Shown in pieces: positions 25,696 through 34,212 of a stretch of 64,000 nucleotides of DNA. Position 1 is the first letter of the stretch, and each line of letters begins with the position of its first letter. Where the stretch lies: NCBI GenBank assembly GCA_030526195.1, contig JAUNDG010000001.1:1-64000 (forward strand). The letters run 5' to 3'. Source of the DNA: Lachnospiraceae bacterium (GTDB lineage: Bacteria; Bacillota; Clostridia; Lachnospirales; Lachnospiraceae). Below the pieces are notes generated by a model that was given only the letters and a program-made list of their open reading frames with translations, was not told where the DNA came from and ran no database searches. The position numbers and the translations under genes were made by a program.

Positions 25696-26157
25696 TTGGG
25701 TAACAGAGATGGTTCGGACAATCGCAACAATTCGTATTCTCATCAACCGAAGAAGGTTATGTCTCAACAATCCGATAACGCTATGAGACGAAAATGGTCT
25801 GTGAAAAAAGCTTCGGCAACAGTCGAAACGGCCATGGTAATCCCCGTGATCCTGATCGTGGTTTTCGGCCTTCTCTATCTGGATTTCCACACGCAAAACA
25901 GCATGGTCTGTCTGAGTGCGGCGGCGGAGCAGGCAATTTCCGGGCAGACTCACGAGGATCTCGTGACCTTCGGCAACCGGCCCGTGCGGGGTATTTCAGA
26001 AGATGCGGCCTCCCGGACGGTGAGTTTTGAGACCTCGATCCGCACCATTTACGGCGCCTATCAGCGCACCAGCCGTCACGAAGCCTCCTATGACAAACTG
26101 TATCCGGTGAGCTTTATCCGAAAAATGAAGACGGTTGGCGATATATTCGGGTCATAG
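25696..26157 (+). CDS. TadE-like pseudopilin
   Basis: A pseudopilin with KKASATVETAMVIPVILIVV, the TadE-type helix with E at +5, after a hydrophilic leader, then a short extracytoplasmic domain ending KMKTVGDIFGS. It is probably a minor pilin matured by the adjacent peptidase. The start is uncertain: TTG 25696 has GGAGG seven bases upstream, while ATG 25666, 25759 and 25783 are in frame but poorly served. It follows the peptidase gene directly. Confidence 0.75.
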   Translation: MGNRDGSDNRNNSYSHQPKKVMSQQSDNAMRRKWSVKKASATVETAMVIPVILIVVFGLLYLDFHTQNSMVCLSAAAEQAISGQTHEDLVTFGNRPVRGISEDAASRTVSFETSIRTIYGAYQRTSRHEASYDKLYPVSFIRKMKTVGDIFGS

Positions 26158-26178
26158 CAGGCGGAGGTTAAGGCGAAT

Positions 26179-28137
26179 ATGAATCAGAATATATCAATCA
26201 GGCTCCGTTTTGATGAGCGACACGAATCCCTGTGGGTGATGCCCGCATTATCAGGGTATACGACAGAATCAGTTGCTGCTGAGGACCCTGAGGAATTGGG
26301 AAGTTCGACAGTTGTGGCACAGGGGACGCAAGACAAAAAAAGCGATTTTGAGGAAACCATGTTCCTCACCTGTCGGATTCCCGGCCTTCTGCCCGTGCGG
26401 AAGGGGGAGTGGAACGGCTCCCCGGTCTACGTCTATGATATCCGGGGGTGCCGTCCTTTTTTAGAAAATGACGTTGCCGGCCTGCCGATGACTCATTTTC
26501 TAAAACACCTGTCTGCGGCGGAAATGGCGCTGCGGGATTATCTTCTGTCAGAAAACCATCTCTATCTGACGGAGGAGACGGTTTTTATTACGGATAAGGG
26601 AGCTGTGCTGTTTGTGTACGTGCCATTTTTTGAGGCATCTCTTCAGGCTTCGGTGCAAAGTTTTGTGCAGCAAGTGGCTAAGAGGAGCGGTCCGGAGGCT
26701 GCCGGCTATCGCTTTGCAGAGGAACAATTAAGAAATGGCGCCGATTGGAAGCGCGTGATGGCACAGGACCAGAGTGCGCCTGTCAACGTCTGTCAGAGGG
26801 AACCGGTAAACGGACTACAAAGCACTTCTGCGAACGGCTGTCAGAGTGAATCGGTAAATGGGCCACAAAGCACTTTTGCAAATGGCTATCAGAGTGAATC
26901 GATAAATGGGCCACAAAGCATTTTTGCAAATGGCTATCAGGGCGGTCCTCTGGATCGTCAACCTTGTGCCTCTTCAGAATACTTATCTGGACAGCAAAAC
27001 CGTGACATGGGTGATGTAACATGCCGATGCGATAACAATTATGCGCATGCAGTCGGAGGCAAGGGTGCACATTCATATGCCGGCTTCGCATCAGATGAGG
27101 ATGACGGATTGGATGCGCATCGGTACGATGAATCCGATGCGGTAGCGCGTGGAAAAACAGTAAAACGAAAAAATGGGCGGTCGGAAAATGCCGGCGGACC
27201 CGGGAAACGAAAAGGCGGCCTTTCGATCGTCAAGGTGATAGGCCTGGCTCTGTTTTTCCTCGGGCTTATCTTTGCTGTATTTATGGCTTTGCAAAGCGGT
27301 GTGCTGAATGATCTGACACCGGAATCCCTTTTGGAAATGGCGCTGTCTGTGCCGGCTCTCATCAGCCTTAACCCGCTGCCGTTTGTGGCTGGAGCTGTGG
27401 TGGTGTTGGCTGTCATTCTTCTGGTCTTCAGAATGATGAGAAGGCGAAAAAAGCAACAAACAGCATATGAATCTAAGAGTGGTCGGGAGAATTATCGGCA
27501 TGAGGGAACGGAGAATTCCCGGAAAAACTTCCGGAGCGATGAGAGAAAGAGTGGCCGGGAGAATCTGTGGGACAACAGACGAGACCCTGCATCAGAAGGG
27601 GCATGGCAGGAAACGAATGAAAAGAGGATGGATATCGGAGGTGCCGGCGTCCCCGGGTCTCCTTATATGGCCGGGAATAACGATGATACATTATCAGAGG
27701 ATTTTTCCTGGGTTCTGGGGGACATGACTGCCTATTTTGATACTCCTGAGTCTGCTCCTCCGCAGGTTTCGGATGATGGGCCTCTATCAATGATGGCATC
27801 CGGCAGAGCCATGCACGACACGAGGGGTGAGCAACTGAAACTTGTTATGGAGGATGCGGCGGGAGCACCGGGGGTGGTCTATGACATTTTGCCCTATCGG
27901 ACCATTATCGGGCGCTCGCCTGAGGCAGCGGATATCCGGCTGGACAGCAAAACCGTCAATCCGGTTCATGCGGTGCTGGAACGGCAGGGGGATGAGCTGG
28001 TGATTTTTGATCTCAATTCCCGCAACGGCACCCGCGTCAACGGACAACAGCTCATTCCGGAAATGGTGTGTCCGCTGCGCCCCGGCGATGTGATTGAAAC
28101 CGGAGCATTTTCTTTCCGCCTTAACCAGACATCGTGA
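26179..28137 (+). CDS. DUF6382 and FHA domain protein of the Tad-type locus
   Basis: A 652-residue protein. Residues 1-190 match the DUF6382 type (LTCRIPGLLPVRKGEWNG, DYLLSENHLYLTEETVFI). About 210-260 is a low-complexity region of tandem 16-residue repeats. One or two membrane segments follow near 350-410 (VIGLALFFLGLIFAVFM, FVAGAVVVLAVILLVF). The C-terminus is an FHA domain (YRTIIGRSPEAADIRL, NPVHAVLE, DLNSRNGTRVNG) with phosphothreonine-binding residues conserved. The protein probably links a Ser/Thr kinase signal to pilus or secretion function. GGCGGAGG is upstream. Confidence 0.82.
   Translation: MNQNISIRLRFDERHESLWVMPALSGYTTESVAAEDPEELGSSTVVAQGTQDKKSDFEETMFLTCRIPGLLPVRKGEWNGSPVYVYDIRGCRPFLENDVAGLPMTHFLKHLSAAEMALRDYLLSENHLYLTEETVFITDKGAVLFVYVPFFEASLQASVQSFVQQVAKRSGPEAAGYRFAEEQLRNGADWKRVMAQDQSAPVNVCQREPVNGLQSTSANGCQSESVNGPQSTFANGYQSESINGPQSIFANGYQGGPLDRQPCASSEYLSGQQNRDMGDVTCRCDNNYAHAVGGKGAHSYAGFASDEDDGLDAHRYDESDAVARGKTVKRKNGRSENAGGPGKRKGGLSIVKVIGLALFFLGLIFAVFMALQSGVLNDLTPESLLEMALSVPALISLNPLPFVAGAVVVLAVILLVFRMMRRRKKQQTAYESKSGRENYRHEGTENSRKNFRSDERKSGRENLWDNRRDPASEGAWQETNEKRMDIGGAGVPGSPYMAGNNDDTLSEDFSWVLGDMTAYFDTPESAPPQVSDDGPLSMMASGRAMHDTRGEQLKLVMEDAAGAPGVVYDILPYRTIIGRSPEAADIRLDSKTVNPVHAVLERQGDELVIFDLNSRNGTRVNGQQLIPEMVCPLRPGDVIETGAFSFRLNQTS
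26812..26943 (+). repeat. 48-bp in-frame tandem repeat
   Basis: About 2.7 copies of a 48-bp unit encoding GPQSTFANGYQSESIN-like blocks inside the DUF6382/FHA gene. The frame is kept, so copy number can vary without breaking the gene. Confidence 0.8.
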
Positions 28138-28165
28138 TGTGTTCAGCCGTTGCCTCGTAAGGGGC

Positions 28166-28195
28166 TTTACGGAGAGGCCCGTATGGCAGTATGAT
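28166..28195 (+). promoter_or_regulatory. Possible promoter of the HIT gene
   Basis: TTTACG (28166-28171) and TATGAT (28190-28195) are 18 bp apart, 36 bp before the start codon. Confidence 0.4.
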
Positions 28196-28230
28196 ACAGG
28201 TATCAGAACAACAAACTGAAGGAGGTTGTT

Positions 28231-28638
28231 ATGGCAGATTGTATTTTTTGTATGCTGGCCGGTGGTCAGATCCCGACCGCAACACTTTATGAGGATGATG
28301 ATTTCAGAGTGATCCTGGATGCGTCACCCGCCACAAAGGGCCATTGCCTGGTCCTGCCGAAGGCTCATTATGAGGATGCCCTGGCTATGCCGGATGAACT
28401 GCTGGCCAAAGCGCATGTGACAGCCAAGACGGTGGCCGCTCGCCTGATGAAAGCGATGAACTGCGACGGTATCAACATCGTACAGAACAACAAACCGGCA
28501 GCAGGCCAGACCGTGTTCCATTTCCATATTCATATCATTCCCCGCTACGAAGGCGGCGAAGCCATCGTGGGCTGGGATCCGGGTGAACTGACAGAAGAGA
28601 ACAAAGTGGATATCCTGAAGCGTTTCGCTGAAGCCTGA
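28231..28638 (+). CDS. HIT family nucleotide hydrolase/transferase
   Basis: A 135-residue HIT protein. The histidine triad HxHxH is intact near residue 98 (VFHFHIHIIPRYEGG), and the N-terminal DCIFCMLAGGQIPTATLYED is typical of the HINT-like branch with its CxxC. It is likely to hydrolyse AMP-linked substrates such as adenosine phosphoramidates. AAGGAGG precedes ATG 28231. It is monocistronic with a terminator downstream. Confidence 0.93.
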   Translation: MADCIFCMLAGGQIPTATLYEDDDFRVILDASPATKGHCLVLPKAHYEDALAMPDELLAKAHVTAKTVAARLMKAMNCDGINIVQNNKPAAGQTVFHFHIHIIPRYEGGEAIVGWDPGELTEENKVDILKRFAEA

Positions 28639-28767
28639 TACGAGAGAAGTTATCGCATCCGGAATCTCAGTGGATAATCACGTCAACGGATGATCCGGGA
28701 ACACATTCCTTACGCGCAAGGAGTAAAGCGGATATCATGCCCTGCGGGTATTGCGAGTGTCCACTAA

Positions 28768-28822
28768 AAAAGCATCGACAACATGATTGCACTCAAAATC
28801 TTTCATGTGTGTCGATGCTTTT
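28768..28822. terminator. Bidirectional terminator between HIT and murG
   Basis: AAAAGCATCGACA and ACATGA pair with TCATGT and TGTCGATGCTTTT around a short loop, with A and T tracts at the two ends. It can terminate the HIT transcript from the left and the murG transcript from the right. Confidence 0.75.
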
Positions 28823-28850
28823 ATTGTTCTATGCCTTATCCCGATCTCGC

Positions 28851-28953
28851 GTTATCCGTAACCCGGGTTGTGGGATGACTCAAAGTCATTATTGAACGCA
28901 TCATTCCGTCGGCGTCGTGTTATCCCAAACCTGTGTTGTGGGATGACTCAAAG
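28851..28953 (+). repeat. Two 35-bp direct repeats downstream of murG
   Basis: GTTATCC...GTTGTGGGATGACTCAAAG occurs at 28851-28885 and 28919-28953, 68 bp apart. The last 19 bases are identical. Each has an imperfect ATCC/GGAT inverted repeat. No gene is supported in 28639-29009; this and the terminator are its contents. Confidence 0.7.
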
Positions 28954-29009
28954 AGTTGAGACGAGCCGGGAAAACCATTTTCAAAAATGAGATGGGTGGC
29001 CTGGTGTGC

Positions 29010-30086
29010 TTACTTGGCTTTTTCTTCAGTCAGGCTGTCGATGAGGTTGGTGATCAGGGTGACGGCATCCTCCTGAGTGGTCTCGGCCATTTTCTGACGG
29101 TATTCATCCCGGCGGGCATAGAGCTCGCGGATGGCAGCTTCCAGTGTGGCGCCGGTCATATCTTCTTCCTTGAGGACCAGGGAATAGCCCTGCTTTTCGA
29201 AGGAAGCGGCATTGAGGATCTGATCCCCACGGCTGGCGGCAGCGGACAGCGGCACCAGAAGGTTCGGCTTGTTGAGGGCCAGCAGCTCGCAGATGGCATT
29301 GGCGCCGGCGCGGGAGAGCACGATGTCGGCCATGGCAAAAAGGTCCGGCAGCTCTTCGCGGATGTATTCATACTGGCAATAGCCCGATGTTTCGGTCAGG
29401 GATTCATCCAGCTTGCCCTTGCCGCACAGGTGAACGATATCGAAGTCCGGCAGCAGGGTCGGCAGGATTTCCCGCAGACAGGTGTTGATGGGGGTGGCCC
29501 CGAGGGAACCGCCGATCATGAGAAGAACGGGCTTGTTGCCGGAAAGACCTGTGAAGGCCAAACCATTTTCGCGGCTGCCGTTGGCCAACTCGGCACGAAT
29601 GGGAGAGCCGGACAGGACGGCCTTATCGGCCGGCAATGAGGCCACGGTTTCCGGGAAATTGCAGCAGATTTTGGCTGCTGAGGACATGCTCAGCTTGTTG
29701 GCCAGACCCGGTGTCATATCGGATTCGTGGATGATGACGGGGATGTGCAGAGCGGCAGCGGCCCGGACCACCGGAACGGAAACAAAACCGCCTTTTGAGA
29801 AGACCACATCCGGCTGCAGTTCCTTCATAAGTTTTTTGGCCTCGCCCATGCCTTTGAGGACACGGAAGGGGTCGGTGAAATTCTTCAGATCAAAATAGCG
29901 GCGGAGCTTCCCGGAGGAAATGCCGTAGTAGGGGATGCCCTCCGCTGTGATCAGCTTTTTCTCGATGCCGTCGTAGGAACCGATGTAGTTGATGTCATAA
30001 CCCATTTCCTTCAAGCGGGGAATCAGGGCGATATTGGGCGTGACGTGGCCGGCAGTACCGCCGCCTGTCAGAACTATTTTCTTCAT
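29010..30086 (-). CDS. murG: UDP-GlcNAc--lipid I GlcNAc transferase MurG
   Basis: A 358-residue GT28 glycosyltransferase that converts lipid I to lipid II on the inner membrane face in peptidoglycan synthesis. Motifs: N-terminal KIVLTGGGTAGHVTPNIA, VVFSKGGFVSVPVVRAA, IIHESDMTPGLANKL, MIGGSLGATPINTCL, and LSRAGANAICELLALNKPNL for UDP binding. The start at 30086 has AGAGGT upstream. Unusually for murG it is not in a dcw cluster but stands alone on the minus strand; isolated murG paralogues are common in Clostridia. Confidence 0.9.
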   Translation of the reverse strand: MKKIVLTGGGTAGHVTPNIALIPRLKEMGYDINYIGSYDGIEKKLITAEGIPYYGISSGKLRRYFDLKNFTDPFRVLKGMGEAKKLMKELQPDVVFSKGGFVSVPVVRAAAALHIPVIIHESDMTPGLANKLSMSSAAKICCNFPETVASLPADKAVLSGSPIRAELANGSRENGLAFTGLSGNKPVLLMIGGSLGATPINTCLREILPTLLPDFDIVHLCGKGKLDESLTETSGYCQYEYIREELPDLFAMADIVLSRAGANAICELLALNKPNLLVPLSAAASRGDQILNAASFEKQGYSLVLKEEDMTGATLEAAIRELYARRDEYRQKMAETTQEDAVTLITNLIDSLTEEKAK

Positions 30087-30248
30087 AAAAATGACCTCTA
30101 TTAAAAATACTGTCAAATATTTACGCGAATAAACTGTGTAAAAATGCCTGTTGAAAAAAGCTGATTTTCCAAAGCATTCTTCCGAGTAATGATATAATAG
30201 AACAAAAGCTTTTTCAATAAACCATCGCTGAGTTTTGGAGGCGCATAC

Positions 30249-31877
30249 ATGAAACTGACTTTTATCGGGGCGGCGCACGAAGTAACGGGTAGCTGCCATT
30301 TTCTGCAGGCGGCCGGGAAAAACATTTTAGTGGATTATGGTCTTGAGCAGGGAAAGGATGAGTTTGAAAATGCCGAGCTCCCCGTTCCTGCTTCTGACAT
30401 CGACTATGTTTTTGTCACGCATGCCCACATTGACCACACCGGTCGGATTCCGCTTCTTGAGATCAACGGATTTAAGGGTCAGATTTTTGCCACCCGGGCT
30501 ACCTGCGATCTGTGTAAGATCATGCTGCTGGATTCGGCACATATTCAGGAATTTGAAGCCGAGTGGCGAAACCGCAAGGGCCAGCGCCGGGGTAAGGAAC
30601 CTTATGTGCCGCTGTATACCGTGGCAGATGCGCAGGCTGTGCTGGAACGGTTTGTGGAATGCGATTACAACACGGATATTGAGGTGTGCGACGGCATCAA
30701 GATTCATATGACGGATGCCGGGCATTTGCTGGGGTCTTCATCCCTGACGGTTACGGTGACCGAGGATGGGCAGGATACCCGGATCGTGTTCTCCGGCGAT
30801 GTGGGCAACATCGATCAGCCGCTGATCAACGATCCCACGGCTGTGGAGGAGGCGGATTATGTGCTGATCGAATCCACCTATGGCGACAGAAGTCATAAAG
30901 CCCGCGTGGATTATGTCAGTGAGCTGGCATCGATCATGCAACGAACCTTTGAGCGAGGCGGGAATCTGATCATTCCGTCCTTTGCCATCGGCCGGACTCA
31001 GGAAATGCTGTATTTCATTCGTCAGATTAAGGAAGAACAGCGTCTGCCCATGGGCTTTGATGTTTATGTGGACAGTCCGCTGGCTGTGGCGGCGACGGGC
31101 ATTTTCAATCGCCATGATTGGGATTGCTTTGATGCGGAGGCCAAGGAACTGGTGGGTCGGGGCATCAATCCCATTTCCTTCCCGGGACTTAAACTGTCGG
31201 TCTCATCCGATGATTCCAAGGCCATCAATTTTGACCAGAAGCCGAAGGTAATCCTGTCGGCGTCCGGCATGTGCGAAGCCGGCCGTATCAAGCATCATCT
31301 GAAGCATAATCTGTGGCGTCCGGAATGTACGGTTCTTTTCGTTGGTTATCAGGCTGTGGGGACTTTGGGTCGCCAGCTGCTGGAGGGCCGCGAAGAGGTG
31401 ACGCTGTTTGGCGAGAAGGTGGCCGTGAAAGCGGAGATTCTGTCCCTGCCGGGCATTTCCGGTCATGCGGATCGGGAAGGTCTGCTGCGCTGGGCCTCTC
31501 ATTTTAAAGAGAAACCGAAGAAGGTCTTCGTGGTTCACGGGGACCCGACGGTGGTGGATATTTTTGCCGGTGTGCTTAAGGAGAATCTGGGGCTTGATAC
31601 GTATGCCCCCTATTCCGGCACGGTCTATGACCTGACGGCGAATGAATTGATCTATGAAGCACCGCCCAAACCCATCGCGCCGAAGAGCGAGGCCGGCCAG
31701 GGGACCGGGGCGCCGGTTACACCGGGTCGCACCAAGGCGGCAGCGGCATTTGCACGACTTATGGCTGCCGGTCAGCGCCTGATGCGCCTGATCAAGGACA
31801 GCGAAGGCCGTCCCAACAAGGAAATGAACGATATGGCCCGCAAGATCGAGGATATCTGCGATCGGTGGGAAGGGTGA
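30249..31877 (+). CDS. MBL-fold beta-CASP RNA-processing-type hydrolase
   Basis: A 542-residue protein. The metallo-beta-lactamase part has VFVTHAHIDHTGRIPLLE near residue 56, HMTDAGHLLGSSSL and VFSGDVGNIDQPLI; the beta-CASP part has IIPSFAIGRTQEMLYFIRQI, DSPLAV, VILSASGMCEAGRIKHHLKH and FVVHGDP. This is the YSH1/CPSF-73-like bacterial family, expected to be a zinc-dependent RNase. A C-terminal extension (about residues 475-542) is specific. It is divergent from murG; TATAAT at 30193-30198 may be its -10. GGAGG lies before the ATG. Confidence 0.88.
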   Translation: MKLTFIGAAHEVTGSCHFLQAAGKNILVDYGLEQGKDEFENAELPVPASDIDYVFVTHAHIDHTGRIPLLEINGFKGQIFATRATCDLCKIMLLDSAHIQEFEAEWRNRKGQRRGKEPYVPLYTVADAQAVLERFVECDYNTDIEVCDGIKIHMTDAGHLLGSSSLTVTVTEDGQDTRIVFSGDVGNIDQPLINDPTAVEEADYVLIESTYGDRSHKARVDYVSELASIMQRTFERGGNLIIPSFAIGRTQEMLYFIRQIKEEQRLPMGFDVYVDSPLAVAATGIFNRHDWDCFDAEAKELVGRGINPISFPGLKLSVSSDDSKAINFDQKPKVILSASGMCEAGRIKHHLKHNLWRPECTVLFVGYQAVGTLGRQLLEGREEVTLFGEKVAVKAEILSLPGISGHADREGLLRWASHFKEKPKKVFVVHGDPTVVDIFAGVLKENLGLDTYAPYSGTVYDLTANELIYEAPPKPIAPKSEAGQGTGAPVTPGRTKAAAAFARLMAAGQRLMRLIKDSEGRPNKEMNDMARKIEDICDRWEG

Positions 31878-31902
31878 TAGCGTTCCATAGCAGTGTTTTG
31901 TC

Positions 31903-31928
31903 AAGCCGGGGCGATGGCCCCGGCTTTT
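31903..31928 (+). terminator. Rho-independent terminator after the beta-CASP gene
   Basis: A perfect 10-bp stem AAGCCGGGGC / GCCCCGGCTT with a GATG loop is followed by TTTTGC, 25 bp after the stop codon. Confidence 0.9.
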
Positions 31929-31929
31929 G

Positions 31930-32214
31930 CTGTCCACCCGTGGTCCGATGGCTAAATGGACAGCAAAGCAAGTTGTGGGTGCCACCATGGAGTCTGTCCA
32001 CCCGGGGTCAAAGGCTAAATGGACAGCAAAGCAAGTTGTGGGGCCACCATGAAGTCTGTCCACCCGGGGTCAAAGGATAAATGGACAGCAAAGCAAGTAA
32101 CGGGTGCCACGATGAAGTCTGTCCACCTGGGGTTTGAAGGCCAAATGGACAGAAAAGCAAGTCGTGGGTGCACAAAAAAATCTGTCCGATTTGCCATGGG
32201 GCAAGATCGGACAG
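31930..32214 (+). repeat. Tandem array of about 63-bp hairpin-containing repeats
   Basis: CTGTCC begins at 31930, 31994, 32056, 32119 and 32182 (steps 64, 62, 63, 63). Each of the first four units reads CTGTCCACC...TAAATGGACAG or close, so CTGTCC and GGACAG can pair, followed by CAAAGCAAG and a G-rich linker. The fifth unit is partly different and forms a much longer hairpin (32182-32214, CTGTCCGAT / ATCGGACAG). The unit length is a multiple of three, so long spurious frames run through it on both strands. No protein is supported. Confidence 0.88.
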
Positions 32215-32269
32215 AGAACACAAGACAATATTCAATTTTAGGGCCGAAATAAGGGGCCATACCCCAATC

Positions 32270-32512
32270 TTACTGTCCCAGGGCTTCCTTCAGTGCCTTG
32301 GCCAGCTGGTCCGGGCAGGATGTGTTCTTGAAGCCGCAGGTGATGCCGTCAAGACGGGCGATCACATCTTCAACCTTCATGCCTTCCACCAGGCTGCCGA
32401 TGCCCTTCAGGTTGCCGTTGCAGCCACCGGTGAAGACCACGTTGTGCAGGATGCCGTCTGTGATATCAAAATCAATGCGAGATGAGCAGGTGCCTTTAGT
32501 TTTGTATGTCAT
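32270..32512 (-). CDS. TSCPD domain protein (TIGR03905-like)
   Basis: An 80-residue protein made of one TSCPD domain: TKGTCSSRIDFDITDGILHN, VVFTGGCNGNLKGIGSLVEG, ITCGFKNTSCPDQLAKAL. The same domain occurs at the C-terminus of B12-dependent ribonucleotide reductases and in YdjZ/NrdJ-like small proteins. Its cysteines may bind metal; the function is unknown. AAAAGGAG precedes the ATG on the minus strand. Confidence 0.88.
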   Translation of the reverse strand: MTYKTKGTCSSRIDFDITDGILHNVVFTGGCNGNLKGIGSLVEGMKVEDVIARLDGITCGFKNTSCPDQLAKALKEALGQ

Positions 32513-32636
32513 AATGAACTCCTTTTTATATGTGGGTTTTCAGAAAAATTAAAAATCAAATCACGCTATCGAAGCGCTCCGGCGTGCATTATATCATGAG
32601 ATTTCCCGGGGGTAAACGGAGGTACTTGGCTTTTCT

Positions 32637-32664
32637 TTGAAAAGTCGCCATTTTGTGCTACAAT
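32637..32664 (+). promoter_or_regulatory. Promoter of the SAH-recycling operon
   Basis: TTGAAA (32637-32642) and TACAAT (32659-32664) are 16 bp apart, leaving a leader of roughly 170 nt before the first gene. Confidence 0.65.
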
Positions 32665-32686
32665 AGCGAATATATACAATCTAAAT

Positions 32687-32810
32687 GGAGGACTGTGCCT
32701 GTCGCAGCCTCCGGCCTTTTATCAAGATAGATAAAAAGACTAAAATCAGACAGATATAGAAGATACCTGACAGACTTCAATCAAAACACAAAAGCAGCCC
32801 CACAGGCTGC
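32687..32810 (+). other. Structured 5' leader of the amidohydrolase/ahcY transcript
   Basis: Two hairpins lie in the leader: GGAGG-A-CTG / CAG-CCTCC at 32687-32712, followed by GGCCTTTT (attenuator-like), and GCAGCC / GGCTGC at 32794-32810. The downstream genes handle SAH and its relatives, so a leader-based control would make sense. I could not match it to the SAH or SAM riboswitch consensus. Confidence 0.45.
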
Positions 32811-32839
32811 GCAACAAAATACGAAATCGGAGATTAAAC

Positions 32840-34117
32840 ATGGGAATTCTGATCAAAAATGTTCAGCTCCTGCAGGATGAGATCGGCGTGCGCCGCGATG
32901 TCTATATCGAAGGCAGCAAGATCGCCGCGATCGACAAAATGCCGGAGGATTTTGTGACAGATGAGACCATCGACGGCTCACATCGCCTGATGATGCCGGG
33001 GATGGTCAATGCGCACACACATGCGTATATGTCTGTTTTCAGAAATTATGCTGATGACCTGCCCTTCGAAGAATGGCTCTTCGGCAAGATCGATCCGCTG
33101 GAAAGCAAGATGACCGCCGAGCAGGCTTACTGGGGCAATCTGTTATCCATGATGGAAATGATCCGCACCGGCACCACCTGCTTTGTTGATCAGCAGATGT
33201 TCCCCCGCATGGCCGTCAAGGCCTGCGCCGATACCGGTATGCGTGGCGTGATCACCAGAGGTCTGGTGGGTTCCGACAGAAATGATGAAGGTTACATCCG
33301 CCGCCTCAATGAAGCCTTTGATGAAATGGAATACGGCAAGTCCGAACCGGCAGCCAATGTCACCTTCGGTCTGGCCCCCCACGCCATTTACACCTGCGGC
33401 GAAGATGTGCTCCGTCACTGCGCTGAGGTGGCAAAGGAAAAGAATCTGTTTATCAATATTCATGCCACAGAAACTCAGTATGAATATGAATCCTGCCTGA
33501 AGGAACACGGCCGCACCCCCATCGCCTACATGCGCGACTGCGGACTTTTCGACGGCCGCTCCCTGCTGGCTCACTGCGTCTATTTAAGCGATGAGGATTA
33601 TGAAATCCTGAAGACACCGGGTCTGTCCGTGGTCACCAACCCCGCCAGCAACATGAAACTGGCCAACGGCTTCGCTCCGGTGCCCCGCATGCTCAGAGAC
33701 GGCATCAATGTCTGCCTCGGCACGGACGGCGCTTCCAGCAACAACGCCCTCAACATGTTCCGTGAAATGAGCCTCATGTCCCTGGCTCAGAAGGGCGCTG
33801 CCAGAGATTCACTGGTGATGACCGCTGAGGAATCCCTGCAGGTGGCCGTAGAAAATGGCTACAAGGCCATCGGCCTTGATGACAAGGCCGGCCGCATCGA
33901 AAAGGGCTGCCTGGCTGATGTCATCCTTATCGATGAGGAAATGCCCAACTTCCAGCCGAAGCACAACTGGAAGGCCGCGCTTGTCTACTCCGGCACCGGC
34001 TACGAAGTAACAGACGTGCTGGTCAACGGCAAGATCCTGATGCGCAACCGCGCCCTCACCACCATCGATGAAGAACGGGTCAACTACGAAATCCAGAAAA
34101 TCATCGAAACATTCTAA
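32840..34117 (+). CDS. mtaD: Amidohydrolase, 5'-methylthioadenosine/SAH deaminase family
   Basis: A 425-residue metal-dependent amidohydrolase. Motifs: MMPGMVNAHTHAYMSVFRNY with the HxH pair, LAPHAIYTCGEDVLRHCAE, FINIHATETQYEYESC, LLAHCVYLSDEDYEIL, and VCLGTDGASSNNALNMF with the catalytic Asp. This is the MTA/SAH deaminase (MtaD/SsnA-like) subgroup, which deaminates MTA and SAH to the inosine forms. Its place before ahcY supports a role in SAH disposal. The substrate could also be another purine or guanine derivative. Confidence 0.87.
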   Translation: MGILIKNVQLLQDEIGVRRDVYIEGSKIAAIDKMPEDFVTDETIDGSHRLMMPGMVNAHTHAYMSVFRNYADDLPFEEWLFGKIDPLESKMTAEQAYWGNLLSMMEMIRTGTTCFVDQQMFPRMAVKACADTGMRGVITRGLVGSDRNDEGYIRRLNEAFDEMEYGKSEPAANVTFGLAPHAIYTCGEDVLRHCAEVAKEKNLFINIHATETQYEYESCLKEHGRTPIAYMRDCGLFDGRSLLAHCVYLSDEDYEILKTPGLSVVTNPASNMKLANGFAPVPRMLRDGINVCLGTDGASSNNALNMFREMSLMSLAQKGAARDSLVMTAEESLQVAVENGYKAIGLDDKAGRIEKGCLADVILIDEEMPNFQPKHNWKAALVYSGTGYEVTDVLVNGKILMRNRALTTIDEERVNYEIQKIIETF

Positions 34118-34212
34118 AAAATGAGGTCATCGGCAGCCCCATTTCCGAAAAAGACACTGACGGCCGGGAAAACGGTCGCGCATAAATATAATGAAAAGAA
34201 TAGGAGACTAAC

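Noticed and set aside
31930-32214. CRISPR array at 32 kb
   Set aside because: The whole 63-bp unit is repeated, including what would be spacers, so it is a tandem repeat. There are no unique spacers.
31792-32260. Long open frames on both strands across the 63-bp array
   Set aside because: They arise because the unit length is a multiple of three. They have no ribosome binding site or recognisable domain.
32687-32712. SAM or SAH riboswitch before the amidohydrolase gene
   Set aside because: The GGAGG/CCTCC hairpin superficially fits, but the conserved core sequences of SAM-I and SAH riboswitches are not there.
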